Shown here piece after piece: positions 16,160 through 24,191 of a stretch of DNA of 29,743 bases. How positions within the stretch are numbered: the first letter of the stretch is position 1; every line of letters begins with the position of its first letter. The stretch comes from a bacterium (GTDB lineage Bacteria > Bacillota_I > Bacilli_A > RF39 > UBA660): contig RKAV01000032.1 of NCBI GenBank assembly GCA_014846175.1, positions 1 through 29,743 on the forward strand. The letters are read 5' to 3'. A model generated the notes under the pieces. It worked only from the letters and a program-made list of their open reading frames with translations, made no database searches and was not told where the DNA came from. A program made the position numbers and the translations under genes.

Positions 16160-16775
16160 TATTTTATCTTCTAACATAGTTTCTTTAATTAGTGCAATTG
16201 TTATAGTTTTTGGATTATTCTTAATATTTTATAACTTCATTAATAAGAAACGTTTAGTAGCTTATGATTATATTAATGAAAAATTTAATACTAAGGTTGA
16301 AGTTGAAAATATTGTATCAAGTGATGAAAAAGAAGAAGAGGAAGAGGAAGAAAATACCGATAATGATTTAGAACATTATATAGGATATCTTGAAATACCA
16401 AAGTTGGGATTTAATAGGGGATTTTATAATATAGCTTCTCCTGAAAATACAGTAGAAAAAAATATTCAAGTTATTGAAGGAAGTAAGATGCCAAATAAGA
16501 AAAACGGTAATCTAATTATTGCTGGTCATTCAGGAACTGGTTGGAAAGCTTTCTTCAATGATTTATATAAATTAAATATAGGTGATCAAGCGATTGTTAC
16601 CTATAAAGGACATAAATATACATATCAAATAGAAGATATTTCTAAACAAGCTAAGACAGGTACTCTTACTATTAAGAGAAATAGAAATAAGACAACATTG
16701 ACACTAATAACATGTACAAATAACGATAGTACTACTCAAACCATATATGTGGCTAGTCTAGTTAATGTATCATAA
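16134..16775 (+). CDS. Sortase, probably dedicated to the upstream adhesin
   Basis: Sortases cut the sorting motif and join the protein to the wall. The 213-residue product has a membrane helix (about 12-33), a Glu-rich stretch (residues 65-73), and a sortase beta-barrel with YLEIPKLG, catalytic H132 in IIAGHSGTG, and catalytic C194 in TLITC. Where Staphylococcus SrtA has Arg-197 (RKIFVA), this protein has Q202 (QTIYVA), encoded by CAA, so the usual third catalytic residue is missing at that position. The ATG lies inside the adhesin's last codons (26-base overlap) without a clear ribosome binding site, which suggests translational coupling. A longer frame starting upstream lies wholly within the adhesin gene. 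Sortase class is uncertain. Confidence 0.9.
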   Translation: MKRKINKNNILSSNIVSLISAIVIVFGLFLIFYNFINKKRLVAYDYINEKFNTKVEVENIVSSDEKEEEEEEENTDNDLEHYIGYLEIPKLGFNRGFYNIASPENTVEKNIQVIEGSKMPNKKNGNLIIAGHSGTGWKAFFNDLYKLNIGDQAIVTYKGHKYTYQIEDISKQAKTGTLTIKRNRNKTTLTLITCTNNDSTTQTIYVASLVNVS

Positions 16776-16795
16776 GAATAAAGGGGGTGTTGGTG

Positions 16796-17635
16796 ATGAG
16801 TCCAGTATCGTTAAATGAAAAATTAAAAATTATTTGGAGTGTGATATCTTCATCACCTCTTTACTTAATATTCTTTGTAGCTATTGCTTTATTAGTGTAC
16901 TTATTTAGTACTACTAGTAGCTTTAACAAAAAGCAAAGTAGAAAAACTTATATTCTAGTTTATTCAGCATTCTTTATCTATCTTGCTATTCAGTATGGTG
17001 GAAGTTTATCTACCTTGATAGATTATGCTGTTAATCAAGTCTTTATTGGTTATTACTTTCCTAATATAGTAATATATATACTCATCCTTTTAATTGCAAC
17101 AATAATAACTTTAGTTACTATTTTTCGTAAAAATACAACGAGAATATTAAAAATATTAAATTCTGTTGTTTATGGTTTCTTAGTTTATTTCCTAATTTTA
17201 ATACTAAGTGTTGTTAATAATTTAAAAATTGATGTGTTTGATTTAAAGCAATTATATAGTAGTAATAAAGTTCGTAGTTTATTAGAAATTAGTATGTTCT
17301 TATTTGTAATTTGGGTATTGGTATTAATTGTTTATCGTTTTATTTGTAAATATCAAGAAAAGAAAAGAGAAGCTAGTAAAGAAGAGTTTACAAATTATAA
17401 TGTGATTCATAACTTTGAAGATAATAAAGTATTATCTCCACGTAAAAGTTATACCTATTTTGAAGAACCGGTAGTTAAACAACCTGAGGTAGTAAAAGAA
17501 AAGAAGGAAGAACCATTTACTCTTGATGAATATAAATTAATGCTTAAAGTACTTAAAGAAGAAAAACAAAAAGAACAACAGCAAAATAATTCGTTATCTG
17601 AATTAAATTATTTATATCAACGTATGGGAGAATAG
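16796..17635 (+). CDS. Unrecognised five-helix membrane protein with charged cytoplasmic tail
   Basis: I do not recognise this family. The 279-residue product has five predicted membrane segments (about 22-38, 51-67, 90-110, 121-141 and 163-184), then a roughly 95-residue hydrophilic, Glu/Lys-rich tail with a probable coiled coil near 235-270. The ATG has AAGGGGG 8 bases ahead. Near-cognate in-frame starts just upstream (GTG, TTG, GTG) overlap that site. It begins 20 bases after the sortase stop and is followed by a terminator, making it the third gene of the adhesin-sortase operon. Membrane assembly or regulation of the surface protein is a reasonable guess from position, with no motif to support it. 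Confidence 0.82.
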   Translation: MSPVSLNEKLKIIWSVISSSPLYLIFFVAIALLVYLFSTTSSFNKKQSRKTYILVYSAFFIYLAIQYGGSLSTLIDYAVNQVFIGYYFPNIVIYILILLIATIITLVTIFRKNTTRILKILNSVVYGFLVYFLILILSVVNNLKIDVFDLKQLYSSNKVRSLLEISMFLFVIWVLVLIVYRFICKYQEKKREASKEEFTNYNVIHNFEDNKVLSPRKSYTYFEEPVVKQPEVVKEKKEEPFTLDEYKLMLKVLKEEKQKEQQQNNSLSELNYLYQRMGE

Positions 17636-17654
17636 AAAAAGTCTATTCTTTTTT
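17629..17654 (+). terminator. Terminator of the adhesin-sortase operon
   Basis: AGAATAGA (17629-17636) pairs with TCTATTCT (17642-17649) around AAAAG, followed by TTTTT. It overlaps the preceding gene's TAG stop. Confidence 0.85.
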
Positions 17655-17686
17655 CTTCTTTGCTAGCATTAACTATCAATTTAAGA

Positions 17687-17692
17687 TATAAT
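17687..17692 (+). promoter_or_regulatory. Likely -10 box of the pcrA operon
   Basis: TATAAT lies 25 bases ahead of the pcrA start and just after the preceding terminator. No convincing -35 box is seen at 16-18 bases, so only the -10 is called. Confidence 0.5.
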
Positions 17693-17717
17693 TGATATGA
17701 AAGTGAGGGGAGAGAAG

Positions 17718-19811
17718 ATGAATTTAGATAATCTAAATGAAGAACAAAAGAAAGCTGTATTGTATAACGAAGGACCTCTTCTTGTTTTAGCAGGAGCAGG
17801 TAGTGGAAAAACTAAAGTTTTAACTACCAAAATAGCATATTTAATTAAAGAAAAAGAAATATCTCCTTATGAAATACTTGCTATAACATTTACTAATAAA
17901 GCAGCAAAAGAGATGAAAGAAAGAGTTGAAAACTTAATAGGTGATGAAGCTCGTTTTATTCAAATATCTACTTTTCATTCTTTTGGTTTAAAACTATTAA
18001 GAGAAAACTGTAAAGAACTAGGGTATGATCCTAACTTTACCATTCTAGATAGTGATGATTCTTTAATTATAATAAAAAAAATAATGAAAGACTTAGATTA
18101 TGATATAAAAAAATATAGTCCTAAAGCTATAAAAAACAAAATAAGTAGTTGTAAAAATGATTTGAAGGGACCTAGTGATTATGAAAAATATATAAGTGGT
18201 GAGCTTGACCAAATAACATTTGAAGTATATAAAAAATATGAAGAAAAACTTAAAAGTAGTAATGCTGTTGATTTTGATGATTTGCTTTTACTACCTATTA
18301 AACTATTTAAAAAACATAAAGATATTTTAGAAAGATATCAAAATAGATATAAATATGTTTTAATAGATGAGTATCAGGATACTAATGAAGCTCAATATAT
18401 ATTATCTAAACTAATATGTTCTAAATACAAAAATATATGTGTAGTAGGTGATGCTGATCAAGCTATATATGGTTTTAGAGGTGCTAATTATAAAAATATA
18501 CTAAACTTTGAAAAAGATTATCCTAATACAGTAAGTATTAAATTAGAACAAAATTATAGGTCAACTAAAAATATTTTGGATGCTGCTAATTGTGTTATTA
18601 GAAATAATCAAAGTAGAAAAGAAAAGAATCTTTGGTCTACTAAAGGTGATGGAGAGAAAGTAACTTATTATAGAGCTTATGATCAATTAGATGAGGCTCA
18701 TCAGGTAGCAAGTTTTATAAAAAAAATTAAAGATAGTGGTAAAAGTTTAAGTCAAGTAGCAATTCTTTATAGAACTAATGCTCAATCACGTGTTATGGAA
18801 GAAGAATTAATTAAAGATAGTATTCCATATCATATAGTAGGAGGTTTAAGTTTCTATTCAAGAAAAGAAATTAAAGACTTATTAGCATATCTTCGTTTAA
18901 TCTATAATGAAAAAGATGATACTAGTTTATTGAGAGTTATTAACACCCCTAAAAGGGGAATTGGCTTGAAATCTATTCAAAACTTACAAACAAAAGCAGA
19001 TATAAACAATTCTAGTTTATTTGAAGCAATTGATGGAGGTAAAGAACAAACATTCAAAGATTTAATCATATCCTTAAAAAAAATATCAGAAAAAGTAACT
19101 CTTACGGAATTAATTGATAAAGTATTAGAACTTAGTGGTATCAGAAAAGAATTAGAAACAGAAAAAACTTTAGAAGCAGAAGTTAGGCTTGAAAACTTAA
19201 AAGAATTTAAATCAATTACTAAAGCATTTGAAGAAAGATTAGGTTTAGTATCATTAGAAGACTTTCTATATGAAGTTAGTTTAGTAAATGATAAAGATGA
19301 ATATGCAGATGCAAACGATAAAGTAAGTTTGATGACCGTTCATGCTGTTAAAGGACTAGAATTTGATATTGTTTTTGTTATTGGTTTAGAAGAAGGTTTG
19401 TTTCCTCATATCAATAGCTTATATAGTAGTTATGATATTGAAGAAGAGAGAAGACTTTGTTATGTAGCAATAACAAGAGCAAGAGATAAACTATATTTAT
19501 TTAATGCCAGAAGAAGAGTATTGTTTGGTAATGAACAAGTTAATCCACCTAGTAGGTTTCTTTTAGAAATAGATAAAGACCTATTAGAAACTAATCAAGT
19601 AGCAAATAGAGAACTAGAAAAGAAAATAGAAGTTCAAAATGTTTTAAGAGATGAAGATGTTGATTATCAAGTAGGAGATAATGTTGTACATGATAACTTT
19701 GGTAGAGGTAAAGTAGTAGAAGTTACTAACTCCTTAGTAACAGTAGCATTTCCACTACCATTCGGTGTTAAGAAATTATTAAAAAATCATAAAAGTTTAA
19801 CAAAAATTTAG
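17718..19811 (+). CDS. pcrA: ATP-dependent DNA helicase PcrA (UvrD family)
   Basis: PcrA is a superfamily 1 3'-5' helicase acting in repair, plasmid replication and clearing RecA or polymerase from DNA. The 697-residue product has the Q-motif region LNEEQKKAV, Walker A AGAGSGKT (25-32), motif Ia ITFTNKAAKEM, motif II DEYQDTN (217-223), motif III GDADQAIYGFRGA, motif IV region with YRTNAQSR, motif V TVHAVKGLEFD and motif VI YVAITRARDKLYL. A C-terminal Tudor-like segment (about 652-697, VGDNVVHDNFGRGKVVEV) is typical of PcrA and binds RNA polymerase. I choose the ATG at 17718, preceded by GAGGGGAGAG, over one 21 bases upstream because the product then starts MNLDNLNEEQ. It heads an operon with ligA, as in Bacillus. 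Confidence 0.97.
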   Translation: MNLDNLNEEQKKAVLYNEGPLLVLAGAGSGKTKVLTTKIAYLIKEKEISPYEILAITFTNKAAKEMKERVENLIGDEARFIQISTFHSFGLKLLRENCKELGYDPNFTILDSDDSLIIIKKIMKDLDYDIKKYSPKAIKNKISSCKNDLKGPSDYEKYISGELDQITFEVYKKYEEKLKSSNAVDFDDLLLLPIKLFKKHKDILERYQNRYKYVLIDEYQDTNEAQYILSKLICSKYKNICVVGDADQAIYGFRGANYKNILNFEKDYPNTVSIKLEQNYRSTKNILDAANCVIRNNQSRKEKNLWSTKGDGEKVTYYRAYDQLDEAHQVASFIKKIKDSGKSLSQVAILYRTNAQSRVMEEELIKDSIPYHIVGGLSFYSRKEIKDLLAYLRLIYNEKDDTSLLRVINTPKRGIGLKSIQNLQTKADINNSSLFEAIDGGKEQTFKDLIISLKKISEKVTLTELIDKVLELSGIRKELETEKTLEAEVRLENLKEFKSITKAFEERLGLVSLEDFLYEVSLVNDKDEYADANDKVSLMTVHAVKGLEFDIVFVIGLEEGLFPHINSLYSSYDIEEERRLCYVAITRARDKLYLFNARRRVLFGNEQVNPPSRFLLEIDKDLLETNQVANRELEKKIEVQNVLRDEDVDYQVGDNVVHDNFGRGKVVEVTNSLVTVAFPLPFGVKKLLKNHKSLTKI

Positions 19812-19823
19812 GAGGGTTTTAAA

Positions 19824-20516
19824 ATGGAAAATACAATAAGACAAGGTTATAAATTAGAGGTAAGTAAAAATTTAACACATCATATAGAAGGTAGATTAAC
19901 AAGTGAAAGAAATGAAGTTAAATTAGATAAAGAAGATTTAGCAACATTTAATAAATTGCTAGTAATTAAGGCTAATATCTTAAATGATAGAAAATTAATT
20001 GTTAACTATGATAGTGATGAAAACTTATTTACAGCAAGAATGATGAAAAAAGATAAGAAGAAAGAAGAATATACTATAGCATTAGTACAAGGATTATCAT
20101 TAGATAATGTATTACTTAATTTAAATGATTACTTAGCATGGTATGGTAAAGATATGGAGTCATCTATTGATACAATTAAATATAATTTAGATAAAGGATA
20201 TACCCTATTATTACTAAATGGAGCAAGTTCTTTTCTAAAAGCAGATGATGAGTATCAAAGATTGTTAATTAATAAATTTAATGAGAAGAAAGCTAGTATA
20301 TTTTCTATGTTTCCTAATATCATGAAGGCATTAGCTGATAATCAAACTATGATGATAGCAATTACAAAAGATAAAAATAAATATAATATAAAAAGCAGAG
20401 ATTTTTTAACTGGTCAAGAAGATAAAAAAGAAGAAGTTACTGACTTATTAGAAGGACTAGTTAATATCAATAATGAACAAAGAAAGGAAAAAGTATTATG
20501 CAAAAAACATTGTTAG
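19824..20516 (+). CDS. Unrecognised protein between pcrA and a nucleotidyltransferase, 230 aa
   Basis: I cannot place this protein in a family. It is soluble and charged, with no signal or membrane helix. Short predicted strands (about 40-110) are followed by helices (about 110-185) and a lysine/glutamate-rich end. The segment ALVQGLSLDNVLLNLNDYLA is its most structured-looking part. AGGAGG lies 8 bases ahead of the ATG, it starts 12 bases after pcrA, and its end overlaps the nucleotidyltransferase start by 19 bases, so it is a real member of the operon. Confidence 0.8.
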   Translation: MENTIRQGYKLEVSKNLTHHIEGRLTSERNEVKLDKEDLATFNKLLVIKANILNDRKLIVNYDSDENLFTARMMKKDKKKEEYTIALVQGLSLDNVLLNLNDYLAWYGKDMESSIDTIKYNLDKGYTLLLLNGASSFLKADDEYQRLLINKFNEKKASIFSMFPNIMKALADNQTMMIAITKDKNKYNIKSRDFLTGQEDKKEEVTDLLEGLVNINNEQRKEKVLCKKHC

Positions 20517-21394
20517 TAATGGCTGCTGGAATGGGTAGCAGATTTGGAGGTCTTAAACAAATAGAACCAATGGGACCAAATGGCGAATTTTTAATAGATT
20601 ATTCTATTTATGATGCTAAATTAGCAGGATTTACGAAAGTAGTATTTATTATAAAAGAAGAAAACTATACCATATTTAAAAATACAATTGGTAAAAGAGT
20701 AGAACCGTATATAGAAACAGAATATGTTTTTCAAGATGATTCTAATTTAAAAGAAAAATATCAAGGATTAAAAACAAGAATAAAACCTTTAGGAACAGGG
20801 CATGCTATACTTTGTGCTAAGGATAAAATAAAAACTCCATTTGCAATTATCAATGCTGATGATTTCTATGGAAGAGATGCTTATATGACAGCTAGTAAAT
20901 ATTTAGATAAAATAGATGATAAACATTATGCTATAGTAGGTTATAAAGTTAGTAAAACATTAAGTCCTAATGGTTCTGCTAAAAGAGGAATCTGTAAAGA
21001 TATAAATGGTACATTAACTGATTTAATAGAAAGTAGTGTAGAAAGAATAGATAATAAAATAATTGCTAAACCATTAGATGGAGGAGAAGAATTTACTGTA
21101 GAAGATGATACCTTAGTTTCAATGAATTTACTTTTATTCACACCTAATATATTTACTTATTTAGAAGATAAATTAAATGAATTTTTAGAAATTAATAAAA
21201 ACGATTTATCTACTTGTGAATTTTTAATACCAGATGTAGTAAAAGATGCTATAAAAGAAAATAAAGTAGAAGTAGATTTATTAAGTACTAATGCTGTCTG
21301 GCATGGTGTTACTTATAAAGAAGATAAAGAAGAAGTAGTTAAGGCAATAAATGAATTAGTAAAAGAAAAAGTTTATCCAAATAAATTATGGTAA
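20498..21394 (+). CDS. Sugar-phosphate nucleotidyltransferase-like protein
   Basis: The 298-residue product belongs to the NTP-transferase (GlmU/GalU/RmlA-like) fold, which couples a sugar phosphate to a nucleotide. The N-terminal pyrophosphorylase loop is LVMAAGMGSRFGGLKQ (6-21) followed by GPNGEFLIDYSIYDA. A later LGTGHAI and INADDFYG supply the nucleotide-contacting Gly-rich turn and the metal-binding Asp residues. The C-terminal half has FLIPDVV and VWHGVTYKEDKE. The fold is clear but the sugar is not: similar proteins are annotated as UTP-glucose-1-phosphate uridylyltransferase-like, yet true GalU has a different motif set. The start has AAAGGA ahead and lies inside the end of the previous gene, so translation is probably coupled. 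Confidence 0.88.
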   Translation: MQKTLLVMAAGMGSRFGGLKQIEPMGPNGEFLIDYSIYDAKLAGFTKVVFIIKEENYTIFKNTIGKRVEPYIETEYVFQDDSNLKEKYQGLKTRIKPLGTGHAILCAKDKIKTPFAIINADDFYGRDAYMTASKYLDKIDDKHYAIVGYKVSKTLSPNGSAKRGICKDINGTLTDLIESSVERIDNKIIAKPLDGGEEFTVEDDTLVSMNLLLFTPNIFTYLEDKLNEFLEINKNDLSTCEFLIPDVVKDAIKENKVEVDLLSTNAVWHGVTYKEDKEEVVKAINELVKEKVYPNKLW

Positions 21395-21405
21395 AGGAGA
21401 AAAAA

Positions 21406-23409
21406 ATGATACAAGAATCAATAGAAAGAATGAATGAATTAATAGATATATTAAATGATGCTAATTATAACTATTATGTAAAAGATAATCCAACTATTAC
21501 GGATCAAGAATTTGATAAATATTTAAGAGAATTAGAAACTATTGAGAATAATCATCCAGAATGGAAAAGAAATGATTCTCCAACTTTACATGTTGGAGGT
21601 GAAGTAATAGATTCATTTAAAAAAATAGAACATACTATTCCTATGCTTTCTTTAGGAGATGTATTTAGTGAAGAAGAAATACTATCCTTTCTAAAAAGAA
21701 TAGAAGATAATGGATTTCATCCTGAATATGTTTGTGAATTAAAGATAGATGGTTTATCAGTTTCACTACATTATGAAAAAGGGATTCTTGTATCAGCATC
21801 TACTCGTGGTAATGGAGTAATAGGAGAAGATATTACTCATAACGTAAAAACAATTAAAAGTATTCCCCTTAAATTAAAAGAACCAGTAACAATAGAAGTT
21901 CGTGGGGAAATATTTATGAGTAAAGATACCTTAAAGAAATTAAATGAAGAAAGGAAAGAAAATAATCTTCCTTTATTACAAAATACACGTAATGCAGCAG
22001 CAGGTTCTATTAGACAACTAGATTCGAAAGTAGCGGCTAAACGTAACTTAGATGCCTTTTTATATCATCTACCTAATCCCTTAGATTATGGTATAAAAAC
22101 GCATCATGAGGCCTTAGAATACTTTAATCATTTAGGATTTAAAACTAATCCTAATAACAAAGTAGTTAAAAATATAGATGAAGTAATGGCTTATATTCAT
22201 GAAAAAGGACAAATACGTGATAGTTTACCTTATGATATAGATGGTATTGTTATTAAAGTAGATTCAATAGAAATCCAACAAAAACTAGGATATACTGCTA
22301 AGACACCTAGATGGGCGATTGCATATAAGTTTCCAGCTAAAGAAGTATTAACTAAACTAGAAGATATAATCTTTACCGTAGGAAGAACAGGTCAGATAAC
22401 ACCAAATGCTATCTTAGAACCAGTTATTGTAATGGGAAGTACTATATCAAGAGCAACTCTTCATAATGATATGTATGTTAAAGAAAAAGACTTAAAAATA
22501 GGAGATATAGTATCTATTAGAAAAGCAGGAGATGTTATACCAGAAGTAGTAGAAGCTAAGAAAGATAGAAGAAATGGTACAGAAAAAGAATTTATAATGA
22601 TTAGTGAATGTCCTATATGTTCTACTAAACTAGTAAAAAAAGAAGGACAAGTTGATTATTATTGTCCTAATAATTTATGCCCTGCAAGACATGTAGAAAG
22701 CTTTATTCATTTTGTATCAAAAGGTGCTATGGATATTCAAGGTTTAGGAGATCAAATAATGGAAGACCTTTATAACTTTCATTTTATAAGAGATATTAGT
22801 GATATATATTTATTAAAGAATCATAAAGAAGATTTAGTTAATATAGAAGGTTATGGAAATAAATCTATTAATAAACTATTAGAAGCAATAGAAAAAAGTA
22901 AAGATAACTCCTTAGAAAGATTACTATTTGGATTAGGTATATCCCATGTAGGAAAAGAAAAAGCAAAGATATTAGCAGAAAAGTTTGAAACAATAGATAA
23001 TTTAATGAAAGCAACAAAAGATGAGTTAACAGCACTTGATGATATTGGTGAAGTTATAGCAGGTTGTGTAGTAGAATATTTTAATAATTTAGATAATATT
23101 AAATTAATCGATGAATTAAAAGGACTAGGACTTAATATGAAATATCTTGGTAAGAAAAAAGAATTAGATGAAAATTTTGCTGGTAAAAGATTTGTTCTTA
23201 CCGGAACATTAAAAGAACTAACAAGAGATGTTGCAAAAGATAATATTGTAACAAGAGGTGGTAAATGTATTGAAAGTGTTTCTTCTAAAACTGATGTAGT
23301 AATAGTAGGAGAGAATCCTGGTAGTAAATACGATAAAGCAAAAACTCTTGGAATAACCATCTGGAGTGAAGAAGAATTCTTAGAAAAGTTAAGAAAGGGT
23401 AATGAATAG
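21406..23409 (+). CDS. ligA: NAD-dependent DNA ligase LigA
   Basis: LigA seals nicks in DNA using NAD+ and is essential for Okazaki fragment joining and repair. The 667-residue product has domain Ia with Tyr residues (NYNYYVKDNPTITDQEFD), the adenylation lysine K113 in ELKIDGLSVS, TRGNGVIGEDIT, an OB-fold with VGRTGQITPNAILEPV, a four-Cys zinc finger (C402, C405, C420, C425), helix-hairpin-helix repeats (about 440-580) and a C-terminal BRCT domain (about 590-667) with FVLTGTL. Length is normal. The ATG with AAAGGAG 6 bases ahead is preferred to an in-frame ATG 18 bases upstream that overlaps the previous gene. Confidence 0.98.
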   Translation: MIQESIERMNELIDILNDANYNYYVKDNPTITDQEFDKYLRELETIENNHPEWKRNDSPTLHVGGEVIDSFKKIEHTIPMLSLGDVFSEEEILSFLKRIEDNGFHPEYVCELKIDGLSVSLHYEKGILVSASTRGNGVIGEDITHNVKTIKSIPLKLKEPVTIEVRGEIFMSKDTLKKLNEERKENNLPLLQNTRNAAAGSIRQLDSKVAAKRNLDAFLYHLPNPLDYGIKTHHEALEYFNHLGFKTNPNNKVVKNIDEVMAYIHEKGQIRDSLPYDIDGIVIKVDSIEIQQKLGYTAKTPRWAIAYKFPAKEVLTKLEDIIFTVGRTGQITPNAILEPVIVMGSTISRATLHNDMYVKEKDLKIGDIVSIRKAGDVIPEVVEAKKDRRNGTEKEFIMISECPICSTKLVKKEGQVDYYCPNNLCPARHVESFIHFVSKGAMDIQGLGDQIMEDLYNFHFIRDISDIYLLKNHKEDLVNIEGYGNKSINKLLEAIEKSKDNSLERLLFGLGISHVGKEKAKILAEKFETIDNLMKATKDELTALDDIGEVIAGCVVEYFNNLDNIKLIDELKGLGLNMKYLGKKKELDENFAGKRFVLTGTLKELTRDVAKDNIVTRGGKCIESVSSKTDVVIVGENPGSKYDKAKTLGITIWSEEEFLEKLRKGNE

Positions 23410-24058
23410 GATGAAATTAAAATTAGAAAATGATAAACATAGTGGTTTTGATGATACAAACTATGTAACTATAGATGAAGAGAAAAAACTAAAAAAGAAA
23501 TTTACTCTTATAATGATTATAGTATTAGTACTAGGAACACTCATATCTTTTGATATTTTAATAGCAAGTAATACTAATGTCGGACCATTTCTAGCTATTA
23601 AAGTTAAAACACATAATGATGGTGGTACGAAAGAATATTATGGTTTAGGATATAAAGCTATTAAATATCGAGTAAGAAATGGAAGAAATACTACTGTAGT
23701 AGGTTCTTGGACCTTAAAGTATGATCCTGTATCAAGAGTAACTACTATGGAAGAATTAGCATTCTCCTTTAGAAATAATCCTAAAGATGCCTTATCTAAA
23801 TCTTATAAACAATTCTTTATAGTAACAGGAACTATAGACTCTATAGATAAAGCTAATAAGAAAGTTATTCTTATTTATAAAGATAAAGATGGGGATAATT
23901 ATACTACCAAAGCTGAATTTAATTTAAATGATATATCTAAATTAGATAAATATAAAAATGGTGATACATTAACTATTAGTGGTACATTTATAAAATATAT
24001 ACCTAAGAAAAATAATACTGTAAGAGAAATAATTTTTAAAAATTCTTCTATTGTATAA
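23402..24058 (+). CDS. Unrecognised membrane-anchored protein with a possible OB-fold, 218 aa
   Basis: The product has a charged cytoplasmic N-terminus (about 1-34), one membrane helix (about 35-56) and a C-terminal domain outside the membrane. After the helix is a block with DGGTKEYYGLGYKAIKYRV (about 73-91), a pattern I associate with uncharacterised Bacillota membrane proteins. The last 80 residues (from about 137, FFIVTGTIDSID) have the strand pattern of an OB-fold, ending FIKYIPKKNN...IIFKNSSIV. The ATG overlaps the ligA stop by 8 bases, with AAGAAAGGG ahead, so it is the last gene of the pcrA-ligA operon, a slot held by the lipoprotein yerH in Bacillus. No terminator is evident after it. 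Function unknown. Confidence 0.82.
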   Translation: MNRMKLKLENDKHSGFDDTNYVTIDEEKKLKKKFTLIMIIVLVLGTLISFDILIASNTNVGPFLAIKVKTHNDGGTKEYYGLGYKAIKYRVRNGRNTTVVGSWTLKYDPVSRVTTMEELAFSFRNNPKDALSKSYKQFFIVTGTIDSIDKANKKVILIYKDKDGDNYTTKAEFNLNDISKLDKYKNGDTLTISGTFIKYIPKKNNTVREIIFKNSSIV

Positions 24059-24138
24059 GTAATGAGATGTCAAGAATACTGATATTAGATGTGATTGACA
24101 TTCTAAAATGTATATGTTAGGGACGTAATTTTTTGATA

Positions 24139-24167
24139 TTGACAGGTGCTTTGATAAATGATAGTAT
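24139..24167 (+). promoter_or_regulatory. Metalloprotease gene promoter
   Basis: TTGACA (24139-24144) and TAGTAT (24162-24167) are separated by 17 bases, with TG one base ahead of the -10. It lies 24 bases ahead of the GTG start. Confidence 0.65.
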
Positions 24168-24191
24168 AAAGACCGCTGTGGGGTGGTTTAT

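Noticed and set aside
16326..16350. GAAGAAGAGGAAGAGGAAG tract in the sortase gene as a tandem repeat or slippage site.
   Set aside because: It encodes a short Glu run in the linker after the membrane helix with mixed GAA/GAG codons. The frame is intact on both sides.
22851..23459. A 202-codon open frame on the minus strand across the end of ligA.
   Set aside because: It is antisense to clear LigA helix-hairpin-helix and BRCT sequence, has no ribosome binding site, and its product is the Ser/Phe/Leu-rich type that arises opposite AT-rich genes.
24067..24101. Inverted repeat ATGTCAA / TTGACAT after the 218-residue gene, as a terminator or operator.
   Set aside because: Seven-base arms with a 21-base loop and no T-run. 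Too weak to call in AT-rich DNA.
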